64,000 nucleotides of DNA from Pyropia yezoensis (GCA_009829735.1 CM020619.1:19411816-19475815); one strand, 5' to 3'; positions 1 through 11,667 are shown, numbered from the stretch's first letter. Numbers and translations are program-made. The notes: generated by a model not told the origin, from the sequence alone.

Positions 1-1740
1 AGTGCCTCATCGACACCCTCAAAGGCACCACTTTTGCGTCATCCGTTTGATTGCACAGCCCGACGAGGCTTGACCTCCCTGGTCTGGTGGTCATGAACAA
101 CGTAAGACAGGTCTGTATGGTGTACTGAAGCACCCTCACTCGCAAAGTGCCACAAAACGAAGCTTTGGGCGCCAGCCAGGGAGCAGCGGCCAGCCGGGGG
201 GCGGAGGCCAGCCGGCAGCGGTGCCCGCAGCGGTGGGGAGGCGGGGCACAGCTGGAGAAGGCGGCGACAGCAACGGGGAGGCGGCGACCAACCGGTGACG
301 ACGAGAGGCGTTGCGGCCAGCCGGCGGCAGCGGCGGCCGGGGGAGCGGCGGTAGCGGCCGGGGGGCAACGGCCAGTCGGCGGTGGCGGGGGTGGCGGCCG
401 GCCGGCACAGGTGGGTGGGAAGCGGCCAGCCGGCGGCAGCGACGGCGGCGGCGGCCAGCCTACAACGGCGGCGGCCGCGGCGGGGGGGGCAGAGGCCAAC
501 CGGCGGCGGCGAGGGGGGGCGCCAGCGGGCGACGACGCAGCGGCCGCGGCAGCACCGGGGGGGGGGGCGGCCACCAGAATGCGGCGGCGGGGGCGGCCAG
601 GCGGCGGCGGCGGGGGCAGCGGCCGTCCGGCGGCGGCGAGGGCAGAGGCCGGCAGGCGGGGCCTGCAGCCGCCGCAGGGGGGCGATGGGCTGTCGGCGGC
701 GGCGGCGGCGGGAGCGGCGGTGGAACAGCGCCCAGCGGGCGGCGGCGGTGGTGGCGGCCAGTGGGCGGCAGCAGCGACACCAGCCGCAGCGGAGAGGCGG
801 AGGAAGCGACCAGCAGCGATGGCAGGGGTGGCAGGGAGGCAGCGGCAGCGGTAGCGGTGGCGACGGCGGCGGCAGCGGGAAGGGGGCGGCGAGCAAACGG
901 GGGCGACGAGGCCGGGGGCCAGCCGGCGGTGGCGGCGGCGGCGGCCAGGCGGCAGCTGCGGCAGCGGTGGCAGCCGGCCGGCGGCGGCGGCGGCAGCGGA
1001 AGTGGGGCAGCGGCCAGCGGGCGGCAGCGGCGGTGGCCGTTGCAGGGGACCGATGCGCGGGCGGCAACGGAAGCGGGGGTGGCGGCGGCATGGGGAGGGG
1101 GGGACGACCTGTCTGCAGCGGTTGGGGCGGCGGCCAGCCGGCGGTTGCGGGGGCGTATGCCAGCCGGCAGCGGCGGAGGCGGCCGCCAGCCGACGGTAGC
1201 GGACAACACGGCCAGCTGGCGGTGGCTGCGGCCGAGGTGAGCCGGCGGCGGCAACGGCAGAGGCGAGGGGGCAGCGGCAAGCCGGCGGCGGCGGCAGAGC
1301 CGGAAGGGTAGCTGCCAGCCGAAGGTGGCGGCGGCGGCAGCGCCGGGGGGGCCGCGGCCAGCCGACAGTGGCGGCGAAAGCGGCAGCGGCAGCGGCCAGG
1401 GGCCACCGTCCAGCGGGCAGCGGGGAGGGCACCAGCGAGCAGGCGGCCGCTGTGGCCGGGGAGGGGGGGCGATGGGCACCCTGCGGAGGCCCCGGCTGCC
1501 GCGGAGGGGGGGCGGCGGACGCCCGGCGGCGGCGGGTGCGACGGCCAGAGGGCGGCAGTGGCGGCAGAAGCGCCGGGCGGGCAGCGGCCAGCCGGCGGCG
1601 GCGGAGGCGGCTGCACCGGGGGGGCAGCGGCCAGCCGGCGGCGGCGAGGGTGGTGGCCAGCCGGGGGCGGCGGTGTCGGCCGCGGTGTGTGGCCGGTTGG
1701 GCGTGGCGTTGGCCACGCTGCGTTCTGAGAGACACATTGC
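1..1740. repeat. G-rich degenerate minisatellite
   Basis: From about 165 to 1700 the sequence is an almost unbroken series of degenerate units built on GGCGGC and GGCCAGCCGGC blocks, with strong G over C bias on the + strand. Stop codons are nearly absent in several frames on both strands, which produces long Arg/Pro/Ala/Gly reading frames with no domain. I treat these as composition artefacts. The first ~140 bp are less biased and contain nothing recognisable. The block ends 4 bp before the left end of the piggyBac-type element. Confidence 0.85.
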
Positions 1741-1770
1741 GCGCTAGTGTCTATTCTACTTTGTCAGAGC

Positions 1771-1802
1771 ATCAAATGATGCTCGCGTGAGCATCATTTG
1801 AT
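1771..1802. repeat. Subterminal hairpin of piggyBac-type element
   Basis: Arms ATCAAATGATGCTC and GAGCATCATTTGAT flank the loop GCGT. The same core recurs at 6236-6272 next to the other end, so this is probably a transposase-binding or excision structure. The function is inferred. Confidence 0.7.
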
Positions 1803-3136
1803 CCTCCCCGAAATCGCCGTTTGCGGCACCTGGGAGCACGATTTTGGCTGCTTTGGTACCTATGAAGGCACGCCCAAGTTGTTCACGTCCAGGAAAGACA
1901 GAGGAACAGGGCGCTCTATAGCTCATGACGTCGCCGACGAGCAGCCGCATCCACATGACCTGATCCATTGTGACGGGGGAGAAGAGAGGGGTGGGAGAAA
2001 GGGCAGGGCAGTCACGCTCCGCCGCCAGTACGTCCTGCCCCCGCGCCCGTGCGCGGGGCTGCGCACCGAAATGGCGACTGCCAGTGCCCCGGCCGATGAA
2101 GCCTTCGACGCCCTGTCCCTCGGTGTGGGTGAGCACCCTTAAGGGAGAGCAGCCGGCTTGAAGCGCGCCGGGCGGCGCGTCGCCGGTGAGCAGGGTGCGG
2201 GTCAGCCGGTGCTCGTGGGTTCGTGTCGCGACGCAACAGCCCCCGCCGACCACGCGCAGCGTCGCGGTTGGCCACGGGCCCCCCCACCATACGAGGTGCT
2301 GGTGCAACGGCTGCAGCGGCCTGCAGGCGGTGGCCGTTCCCTCTCCGCCCCCCGCCCTCAAACCAGCGGTCCCATCCTTCCCTGAGCGCCGCGGCACCGG
2401 CCGCCCCTCCCTATTTCCCCCCCCCCACCGAAGTATTCGCAGGCGCAAGGGCTGATGCGGCGCGGGGGGGCCCCCTGCAGACGGCGGTCGTACCCCATCC
2501 CCCCCCCGCCCTCAAAGCGGCGGTAGCATTTTCCCCCGCGCGCCGCGGCGCGGCCCACCCCTCCCCATGATTTCTCTTCTAAGCGTTGAGCCCCACCAGG
2601 ACCGCTGCTGCGGAAGCGCCTCGCGCCGTCGTCCACGCTGCCGTTGCTGAACAAACACGACCCACGCGGTCCGTCTCACTATCACCCGCACCGCTGACGC
2701 CAGTCCCATCGTTCAATCCCAGAGACTCCGCCACCCCCACTGTTACCATCACTCCTGCCACACAGCGCCAGTAGCCGGTCGACCACCCCTCGCCAGGCTG
2801 CGGTCTATGCGGCTCCATAAGCCCCGGCTATCCCGGTCGCCCCGCGCACCACCCATGTTGACACGCCCGTCTGCGGCGGGCGGCGCGCCACGGGAAAAGG
2901 CCGCGGCCGCAACCATCGCCGCTGCACATGGGCACAGCGGTGGCAACCGCTCGTGGGATAGGCGGTGGCGATACTCGCGCATCTTTCCCACGCTCTCCTT
3001 GTGCTCGACCCGTCCGTTGAGGGTGCACCTCAGTCAAATACATGCGCGCGTGCAAGTAATAACTGAACACGACAACATACTTCTGATTTCAAAACCAGAC
3101 AACTATAAAATACAATCAAGGTAATCAAATCAAATT
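1803..3136. other. Non-coding left interior of the piggyBac-type element
   Basis: No credible gene. It contains a degenerate direct repeat of roughly 100-130 bp (about 2327-2420 and 2475-2575), each copy with a C-rich run followed by CGCCCTCAAA and a GC-rich block. The last ~150 bp (3000-3136) are AT-richer and may hold the 3' untranslated region of the minus-strand transposase. Confidence 0.5.
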
Positions 3137-5650
3137 CTAGACGTCCAGCTCGTGCACGTCCCTCATGTGGAGGTCAAAGCAGTGGCGCACGGTCTTGGGG
3201 GCAGAGACAAACAGCTCCTCGCTGTTGCACTCCCGGCAGTGCGAGCAAACCATGGTAGTCCTGTGCTCCTTGCACACTCGGCACATCCGCTGGGCGCGTT
3301 GGTCAGCCTCCTTCGCCGACGCCCCCGTGCGCCGCTTCAACGTAGGCGTCAGGTGCACGCCAACACCATACCGCAGTGGCGACGACCCATCCCCACGTCC
3401 TTCCGCACCAGGTGCAGAATAGGGCGGCACACCCACAGTGTCAAAAGTGTTGTCAATCAGCTGCGCCGCCAGGTCCTCGTAAAGCGGGCTCTGGGTCAAC
3501 GCGGCCGCGGCACCGCGGGCGCCCGAGTAAAGGAGCCACGCGTGCACGACGCAGATACCCAAGAGGGAAAGGTTGACCCTCATGGACCAATCGTGGGTGA
3601 CCAGCTTGTGCTCCAACCGCAAGTCGTCCTGGCGGCAACGGTTGTGCCGGCCGATCATGGAGCAGCAGTTGTAGTAGACCTCGGCGACCTGGGGGATGGG
3701 CACGGAGAGGGCCACCCGTTCAGCATCGTCCTCAACCTGCCGCCACCCCACGCGCCGACACGGATCCCCCGGCAGTGTAGTTGACGCGGAGGAGATGAAG
3801 TACCGCCGCTCACGGTCGACCGACAGCACCGCCATGAGGTCAGTCACACCGTCTGCTGTTGAGTGCAGGAAGGACCGATGATCTCCGCGCTGCTGTAGTG
3901 GGATGACTGATAAGGCCCTCATGGGATAACCCCGGGTGGCAGTCTTCACGACACCAATGAACCGCAGCCCCATCCTGAGCAGCTGCATGGCTGTCGTGAC
4001 GCTCGCGAAGTACGAGTCTGCGCACACAATGCGCCTGCTGCCGGCCCATGAAGCGATGAGCTTCATCAAGACGACTGTACCGTGCGGAAGGTCGTCGCTC
4101 TCGCCGTCGTTGGCTGCCCGTTGGTGCTCCGCCGTCGTGACCACGCTCAAGCTGAGCATAACTCCGCTGCGGCCGCATGCTGCATTCTGGATCTCACAGC
4201 CATTTTCCGGCTTCCGGTCAATTGCCACATACATTGGCAGACCCTTCGAAATCCAATGACCGTCTTGGCCATACTATTTGCACATGGATTCGTCCTCGCA
4301 AATTAAGTCGCTCGGGGTCACCCGGGCGGCCCGGTGGCGGTTGACGGATGCCACGAAGTCATCGATGAGCTCCCACCGGCTCTTCTCGGACGTCCTCTCG
4401 CCTGCGGCCTGCTCACTGAAGGTCAGGCAAGACCACAGGGCGTCATACCGGGGGCGAGAGAAGCCCGTATGCTGGCCGAAGGCTGGAGCATGCATGTACT
4501 TGTTGCGGGCCTTCGTCGACCAAAGGTCGGCGCCGGAGCAAAACTCATAACGAGTCGCGAGCAGGGTCACCCCGATGACCTTGAGGACCTCCCCCGCCAT
4601 CGTAGGCTGCGCGCCTCGAATCAGTAGCTTGATGGACGTCAAGCGCACCATGCGCACCAGCTGGTCCATCGGAAGCATGGCCATGAAATAGTCGTACGCC
4701 GTCCGGGAAGCACCAGGCCCCATGGTGTCGCCCTCCTCTTGGATGACGTCTCCTGCAAGGGTGCGCACCGCCCACCACTGCCGAGGAACCGGCCCACCAA
4801 CCGACTCTGTGGCCGCCCCTTCATTCCAGACATACCCATGGGCTGTAGCACTGGCTGTCCCGGGTGCAGGGGCGGGGGAAGCCCCCGAGGCACTGCCCGC
4901 ATGGTTGGGCAGGGGCGGGGTCGCGCCAAGGGGGGGCCCCACGAGGGGTGGGGCCACAGCCACAGGCGGGTCACAAGGCGCCCCACCGCAACTCGGCCCG
5001 GCGCCACCCGGCTGCGACTCTTGGGTGACAGGCGAACCCGCCTCCGGCCCTTCCGCTGCGGCAGGCGGGGCGATAGCGGGCGGCGCACCTGCCCGCACGC
5101 TGCGTAGCGAGAGGACCTTCTCCACCTCACGGCCCAGCCACAGCCACATCACCTTCAGGTCCGTCCTGCCCCTCCCCATCTTGGTCAATCCGCGCACGAC
5201 CTCCTTGACCGTGCCCGTCACCTGCGTGGTCTTGGCGGCGGCGCCCAAGAAGCGGGAGCACTCAGAGAAGTTCGAGAGGTTGATGGCGTCCGTGTGCACC
5301 GTGGCGCCGACGAGCAGCCGCGTGTCCTGAGCCTTGCTCTTCCTCTTTTGGGCGGGGGGGGCTGCCAGTGGAGGCGCGACAGGAGGAAGGGGGGGGGGGG
5401 GGTCGGCAAAAGAGGCGCGACAGGAGGGGGGGGGGGGGGGGGGGGGGGGCGGCGCCAAGGCCGGTGGGGGCGATGGGGGCGATAGAAGTGGGGCAGGTGG
5501 GGGTACCGGCAGAGAGGCAGGAAGCTGGGCCGGCGCGGGAGGCAGGGGAGAAGATGGGTGGTCAGCAGGAAGGGGGGATGAGGGAGGGGAATGCGTGGCC
5601 AGAGCGGCGAGAACGACAGCGGCCCGCTTTCGGCGCCTGGACCTTGCCAT
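3137..5650 (-). pseudogene. piggyBac-type transposase (DDE_Tnp_1_7), interrupted by one TAG
   Basis: A minus-strand frame of about 837 codons is open except for a single TAG at 4274-4276. The first ATG is at 5650. A Pro/Ala-rich N-terminal third precedes the conserved transposase core. Family-typical strings on either side of the stop are CEDESMCK, then YVAIDRKPENGCEIQN, VCADSYFASVTTAM, RFIGVVKTATRGYP and RHNRCRQDDLRLEHKL. The last ~40 residues form a cysteine/histidine cluster (CRVCKEH...CSHCREC...H...H), the usual C-terminal zinc-binding end of piggyBac transposases. The stop falls where relatives normally have Trp before Tyr-Gly, so a TGG-to-TAG change is the likely cause. No other lesion is visible, which suggests recent inactivation. 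The element could still move in trans through its intact ends. Confidence 0.88.
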
Positions 5651-6274
5651 CCTGTGGTGTGCCGTGGTGGAGTGGGGGAGGAACAAGGAGACGACACAGA
5701 ATACGAGACAGGTTCATAAGGACACGGGTAAGGAGGGGGAGCGGGGGAAGGGGAGGTCGGATGGGGCCGGGGGAGAAAGCAGGGCAGGGGCGAGGGAGTG
5801 CGGGGGAAGGCGGGTAGCGCATCCAGATGAGAGGGGGGTGAGAGCATCGTGGGAACCGGTAGGGGCGGTTGTCACACTGCGGTAGGACCGGTTGACACAT
5901 TGATGGAGGGCGCGCGAGGGCATCCATTGGGGAGGTATGGCGGGAAAGGCTCGGGGTGTAGGCGGGGGAGGCTCGGGCAGAGGACAAGGAGGGCAGGGGT
6001 GGGGAAGGGCACCGCGCTGAGACGGCGGAAGACAGGGGCGGCGTGAACGGAAGGTCCGTTCCATCCTGTTGGCGGGACAGTAAAAGCGCGCACAAACGCC
6101 AGTCTGACCATGTGTTCTCCTTTGAATGGGATGCACTCAACCTCCCCTGGGGGTAAACAGCCGACGCTGAGCCCGTTTCTGTGGTCTAAACGAGCAGGCG
6201 ACGTCGGGAAATATGAGTAAACAGAGGGTGGAAAACAGCATCATTTAATGCTAAAAGCATCAAATGATGCTGTC
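5651..6274. other. 5' flank of the piggyBac transposase, right interior
   Basis: Non-coding between the transposase start and the right terminal repeat. It is G-rich to about 6050, then becomes AT-richer toward the end hairpin. The promoter for the minus-strand transposase should lie here, but no specific box is recognisable. Confidence 0.5.
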
Positions 6275-6291
6275 AGTAGAATAGACACTAG

Positions 6292-7189
6292 GGGACGGCT
6301 CCCCAACGCTGGTGTCAGCTGTGTTTTGAGCGATCACAGGCGTCCGCGCAGCCTTCAATGTAGGGTACCGCCTTCAATGTAGGCTGCCATTACCTCTATT
6401 GTGGTTGGGGCCGACGGAGCCGCGGGGTACCGAATCGGAGCGGTCGGAGCCTCGAGCAGCCGTTCCGACTGGATACGGAAGGCCGGCCTGTCGGCGAGGG
6501 GGCGCTTGGGCCCGGAATCGCGTATGAGAGGGACGAGGCGAGAGGAGGGGTGGGGCGCGGCAAAATTCATACTTAGCGCGACGCCGGTACTTTTCTACGC
6601 CTGCCTGGTGTCTGACGCCCTTTCCAAGATCCATTTGCTTCTTGTATCGCGGTACTGTATCTTGTGACGGGCTTGGAAAAGACTTGGCGAGCATTTTCCG
6701 TACTACGCTGGTGTACCACGGACTTCGATCCAAAGCCACTCCCAATACGCGACTTCACCAATCGTGTTGGCGGCACCGCAGGCGGGCGGCACAGGGGGCG
6801 CGCAGCTACAGTCAACCCCCGACCCTGTACCACCCCTGTATACGCCCAGGTGGACCTATAACAAGTCGACCGACGATCTCAGATTTGCAGCGACGACCGT
6901 CAATTGTGGGCCGATCGTTCTGATCTATTGGCCGGATTAATGAGGCCGACCAGTAACATTCTAGAGAAATTCAAACAAGGTGGCCCCAGCAGTGACCGCT
7001 GTCGTCGAGGCCACCATTGTCGTCGCGACCACCGTCGTCGCACCGCGCCATCGTCGCGGCTGTCGTTCCTGCAGCGCAGTGGCTGATTCACGCCACGGTC
7101 TCCCGCACGTTCGCCCCCTCCCTTCGCCCCCCACTGTAACATCTGCAACCTCCCCACCCTCTGGCAACCCCGACCACCTCCTCACCACC
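6292..7189. other. Spacer between piggyBac and pogo transposases
   Basis: No credible gene. A short direct duplication, CCTTCAATGTAGG, occurs twice (6353-6365 and 6371-6383). Downstream sequence is only moderately GC-rich and may be 5' sequence of the pogo element. I could not find a matching inverted repeat beyond 9740, so the pogo element's ends stay undefined. Confidence 0.4.
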
Positions 7190-9740
7190 ATGCCCGCCTC
7201 CACCCTTCCCCTTGCCCCCCCCCCTCTTCTTCAAACCATTGCGCAAGGCGCGCCTGCCAAGTTCGCACGGATCGCCACTGCCGTGGACGGTGCGCCGTCC
7301 TCGATCACCTTTAAGACATTAGGCATTGACCGGGCGGCTGCGTTTGGCCCGGCGGGAATGATGGTTGACGCGCCGAGCGACGACGACGGCTCAATGATGG
7401 TGGACGGTCAGCCGTCAGCGCCGCGCGCGGCAGCATTGTCACCGATCGAGGCCACGTTTGCGTCTGCCGAGGCAGCCTTGGTGGCAGCCTGCCCCAATCT
7501 ACAGGCAGCCGCCCAGCATGGCATCCGGGCGGCGGTCCGGGCCGCGGCAGACATCGCAGCTCATTGGCTCACCCAGCCGGCGCCGGCTCAAGGCGATGAC
7601 GACCGGCACCCCGCTGACGGTCGACCTGGGACCCCGCCCACCTGCGGAAACATGGACGCTGACACCCCAGTTGATGGGGCGACCGCTGGAACGCCCTCCG
7701 ACGGACGCCAATTGGGTCAGCCCAGCGGGGTACAGCCCCAACGGGTCAGTCCTCGCCGGCGTGCCCCTGCGAGACGGGCGCCCAAGGCCAGATTCAAGCT
7801 CACTTTCAGGCACGGTCTGATGATCATCACCATGAGGCGGGCGGGCCTGACGTGGGACCGCATCCGCCGCGAGATGCTCATTGCCGTTAGCGACAGCGCC
7901 ATCCGGCGGACTTGGTATCGCCGAGCCGTCTACACGAGCGTCCTGCAGCTGGGCAACGTGGACCTCGACGCCGTGAGGTGCAGGCCACCCGCTTACCCCC
8001 TGTTGGACTCGGCGCTGCTCCGCGGGTTCTTGGCGGTCCGCGCGTGCGGCAGACGGACTGTGCCTGTGACTGTCTCGCTCCTCAAGGCGAGGGCCATTGA
8101 GCTTGCGGCGGAGATGGGCATCGAGGGCTTCCAGGCGTCGACGGGGTACATCTGCCGGTGGTTCAAGAGGAATGACGTCTGCAGCATCTGCCTGGTGGGC
8201 ACGGGCGCGTCTGTCGATGTGGCAGGGTCAGCCCCTCGCATTGCCGAAATCCGAGAGACGCTACGTGGCGTCCACCCCCGGCTGATATACAACATTGATG
8301 AGACGGGGCTCTTTTACCGGTGCCTCTCCAATCGCTCCTACGTATCCGCCCGGGAGCGCCGCACCGCGCGTGGGTCAAAGGCTATGCGGGCGAAGGAGCG
8401 CGTGACGGCGGTGCTTTGTGTTAATGCTGATGCCTCCCACAAGCTGCCGATTGCCATCATTGGCAAGGCGATGCGGCCGCTCTGCTTCCGCCCGCCCCAT
8501 CCGGCCTGTCCCCTACCTTACTTTCATCATGAAAACTCGTGGATGGACGGGCCCACAATGGAGCAGTGGTTTAAGACTGTGTTTGTAGCCGAGGTGCCAC
8601 GGATCACCTCTTAGCCTGTGTACCTGGTAATGGACAACGCCCCGTCCCACGGAGAGCTGCGGGCGGACGGTGTCACCATCGTACGCTTGCCGCCCAACAC
8701 GACATCCATGTACCAACCTCTGGACATGGGGATAATTCCCGCGGTGAAGCGCCGGTACATGGCGTGGCTGCTGCGTCGCGTACTTACCGGCATCAACGCT
8801 CAATTGGGCTCGGCTGGTCGCCGCACGGCGCCTACGCCATCATCTACGGGGCCCCCACCATCCGCGGCGCCGCCGCCGGCGCCCACACCGCCCGCGGCGC
8901 CCCCTCCGGGGGCCGCACCCCCGCTGGCCGCCGCGCCCGCGCCGGCCGCGGGGCTTCCGCTGGCCGCCGCGCCCCCGCTGGCCGCCGCGCCTCCGCCGGC
9001 CGCGCCGCACCTGCTGGCGGCGGCGCCCCCGCTGGCCGCGGCGCCCCTGCTGGCGATCGCGCCCCTGCTTGCGGTCGCGCCATCGCTCGCCGCCGCGCCC
9101 CCGCTGGCCGCGGCGCCCCTGCCGGCCGCGGCACCCCTGCCGGCCGCGGCGCTCCTGCCGGCTGCGCCTCTCTTGCCCACCGCCCCATCGGCGGCCCATG
9201 CTGTCCGCGCTTGGCAGGTGCCCCCCGTGGCTGGGATCCCGTACAACGCGCGTCTGGCAGGTCTCCCTGCTCCCCCGGGGTGCTGCACGTTTATTGGGCC
9301 TTTTGTGGCACGGCGACCTCCTGCCTCGGCATCCGGGCCTGCGGGCGACGATGACCCCGAAGAGGACGGGGGGGAGGGGGCGCCGCTGAATCTCATGGAC
9401 GTCTGCACGATGCTGAAGGTGGAGTGGGAGGCGATCTCTGAGAGCACGATTGCTCAGTGCTGGCTGAAGGCAAACATTCTTTCGGCCGACACGGCAGCGG
9501 TGCTCCGCAGTCAGCACGGCACATACCACGCGGGGCTGCCGACGATGGACGCGGAGGTGGCCAAAAATTGTGGGCCTGATGGAAGCGTGCTCGGCCAGCG
9601 CGCGGCCGGACACCCCGGCCGAGGCTGCTGATCGCGTAGTGGATGTGGTCGAGTGGCTGGAGGCCGAGGAGCTGCCAGCCACTGTTATTGAGACTGCAGG
9701 TCGCATAGAGAGCGACGCAGAAGAGAGCGACGATGAATAG
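7190..9740 (+). pseudogene. pogo/Tigger-type transposase (DDE_1), TAG-interrupted and frameshifted
   Basis: The first in-frame ATG is at 7190. After a ~200-residue low-complexity N-terminus come two DNA-binding helix-turn-helix regions (the first around TMRRAGLTWDRIRREM; the second, CENP-B/Tc5-like, ending in GYICRWFKRNDV). The DDE domain follows: YNIDETGLFYR (first Asp), VYLVMDNAPSH (second Asp) and NTTSMYQPLDMGI (third Asp). A TAG at 8612-8614 lies in frame between the first two acidic motifs. Downstream the frame runs through an Ala/Pro/Leu repeat (about 8870-9180) into a typical family C-terminus (LNLMDVCTMLKVEWEAI...). Near 9562-9566 an A-run appears to shift the frame; the next frame gives a good acidic ending (VVEWLEAEELP...) at TAG 9738-9740. 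It is a decayed copy. Confidence 0.85.
8870..9185 (+). repeat. Ala/Pro-coding degenerate repeat inside the pogo transposase
   Basis: Degenerate 15-30 bp units on GCCGCGCCCCCGCTGG encode repeats such as PPLAAAPPLAAAP. They are inserted between the third acidic motif and the conserved C-terminal helix of the transposase. The tract is open in several frames. Confidence 0.7.
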
Positions 9741-11544
9741 GTTGCCATGTATTCTTTCTATCGTGCTCACTATACAGAAAAAAAGAGGCTGCACACATGG
9801 ACAAGGTGCCAGACGGGGGCGTCAACGCACTCATAGCATTCTCTAAATGCTGCCCCCGTAAAGGTACGAGGCACACTGCGGAGGGGGGGAGCGGACGAGG
9901 GAAGGGTGGCGGATGGGGTCGGCAAGGCAAGACACAATGTCGAGGTCCTGCTCCCGCCCCCGCCATCCACCGCCAGCGGACGCGCCGCTACCCGCCCAGA
10001 AGGTCTGACCGGCGTGACTACAAAAAACGCGGGGGGGGGGGGTGTTAAGTGGGCTCCGCCGGGGGAGGTGAGACGCCCACACAGCCAGGTTGGCCAAGAG
10101 TTGAGGAGGTGAAATGGGCGGTGGTCCCCATCACGTCCGAGCAGCGTCGCTGAGATGCGGGGAAAGGGGGGAGAGTATGGCTCGACCAGAGGAGGGTGAC
10201 AGGCAGGGGCGGCGGGGGATTCCAGAACACGGTGTGGCAGGCAACCCCCCCCCCTTTCCTGTCCAGCTGAGAGATGCGCAGTATCCCTCTCGGGCTCTAC
10301 AGCCGACACGACGCCCATCAGCCACATACTGTAGACTTGCACGACGCTGCAAGGGTGACCGTGAAGAGGGGCGACCGGATGGTCGCCGGGGGGGGCCGAA
10401 AGAAGTTCCACACAGCCAACTTCCTGCCCCCCCCCGCCCCCCCGCCCGCCACCGCCACCACCAGGTCCACCGACACCAACTCAGGCTCTACGGCAAGTGG
10501 GGACCCTATCCCATCCGTACTACGCACGAGAGATCATCTCTCGTGCGTGGCATGGAGGTGGTGGGGCCCCTGCTCGCCGCCCCATGATGGGGCGCAGGCG
10601 GGGTGGTGAAAGCGGGGAGAGGGGGGAATGCCGGACGGGGGCGGAAGGGGGCTCCAGAACGCCGCATGGTTGGAAGCGCCGGCCGCCAGCACCGCCAACT
10701 GGCACGCCGCCGCCGGCTCAGACAGAGTAGCCGCCATAAATCACTTCGCCAGCTGGCTGCGCAGCTGGACCACACGGTAGGGAGGGGTGCCGAGTGGAAC
10801 ACCGTGAGAGTGGCGGGGTGGGCGCTGAAGCGCCCGGCACAGCCAGGCTGCAGCCCCCCCCCCCCCCCGCCCGCCAAGACCGGCACCATATGCACCGCCA
10901 CCAGCTCCAGCGGCTCAGCGGCCAGGGGCTTTATCACGCCCCAGCCACGCCTCAGGGACAGGAAAAGGGGAGCGAAAGGGAGCGAGCCAAGGAGAGGTAG
11001 CCGGCGAGTGTCGCTGCCTACCGGCCCCGCAGTCGCAGGCGAAGAGCCTGGAGCCCGCGCGGTCTTGCAGTGCCACGCGGAAGTCATTACAGTACAGGCG
11101 ATCGAGCTGTAAGACTTCGGTCAATCTGATTGGGTACGACGACGGAGAGAGAAGCAGAGAGAGAATACGACACCTGCTGCCGACGTACAAGAAGAGTAAA
11201 TGTCTCTGTCTCTCTTTTTTGCGTCAATCGTGGCCCCAACTGGAAGCAGTCATATGGATGGTTTCTCAGTATTATTTTGGTGTATATTTCTTGATTATTT
11301 TGGTGTATATTTCTTCTTCTGATCATCACTGGCTTCCTGCACATGGTACTCAGCCAATGGTCTTCAAGAATGCCTCTAGGCCGAACAAAACTCAAAAGTA
11401 CATACCGTCCGTCTCCAGCACGACGAGTCCGCGCGACGACCGTCCCAGGTGAACTGGAGAGCAACAGACCGCTTGCATGGACAGGCGTCTTTCAGTGGAT
11501 GCAAGCAGATGGGCTACAGAAGCCGCTGGCATGATCACAGATGA
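9741..11544. other. Gene-free stretch
   Basis: No supportable gene. It holds two loosely similar GC-rich blocks (about 10330-10620 and 10770-11000) with C-runs followed by CCGCCCGCC and CACCGCCACCA, possibly old diverged copies of one repeat. A perfect palindrome lies at 10522-10548. An AT-rich patch near 11210-11400 includes a 22-bp tandem copy of ATTATTTTGGTGTATATTTC (about 11269-11315). Confidence 0.45.
10522..10548. repeat. 27-nt perfect palindrome
   Basis: Arms ACGCACGAGAGAT and ATCTCTCGTGCGT are exact reverse complements around a single central C at 10535. No gene model includes it. It could be fused transposon ends or a hairpin terminator; the sequence does not decide. Confidence 0.9.
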
Positions 11545-11667
11545 TATAGTGCGTCCCCTAAAAAGTGGACGTGCTCGTGTCGTGATTATGTCAAATATCG
11601 GCCACTGGACCAATCCAACCCACACTGCACGACCCGTGCACGTCCACTTTGTACGAGACGCACAATA
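11545..11667. mobile_element. Short MITE-like element with ~26-bp inverted repeats
   Basis: GTGCGTCCCCTAAAAAGTGG begins the left arm (11549-11574). The right arm (11638-11663) read in reverse is GTGCGTCTCGTACAAAGTGG, and both arms end GACGTGC, giving about 22 matches in 26. The whole unit is roughly 120 bp with no coding capacity. The flanks TATA (left) and AATAA (right) are compatible with TA target preference of mariner/pogo elements, but an exact duplication is not clear. It may depend on a pogo-type transposase like the one at 7190-9740; that link is inference. Confidence 0.7.

Larger units (their letters stand above)
1744..6291. mobile_element. piggyBac-type DNA transposon (complete ends, broken transposase)
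   Basis: The ends are a perfect 17-bp inverted repeat, CTAGTGTCTATTCTACT, at 1744-1760 and as its complement at 6275-6291. Inside each end lies a hairpin built on GCATCAAATGATGC: 1771-1802 on the left (14-bp perfect arms, loop GCGT) and about 6236-6272 on the right (imperfect). One transposase gene is encoded on the minus strand. Canonical piggyBac elements insert at TTAA. Here both ends carry the 4-bp palindrome CTAG and no flanking TTAA, so either CTAG is the target duplication (element 1748-6287) or it belongs to the inverted repeat. Family assignment rests on the transposase. Confidence 0.85.

Noticed and set aside
39-1790. Several Arg/Pro/Ala/Gly-rich open frames of 140-525 codons
   Set aside because: They arise from stop-poor GC-rich repeats, overlap one another on both strands, and show no domain or codon structure.
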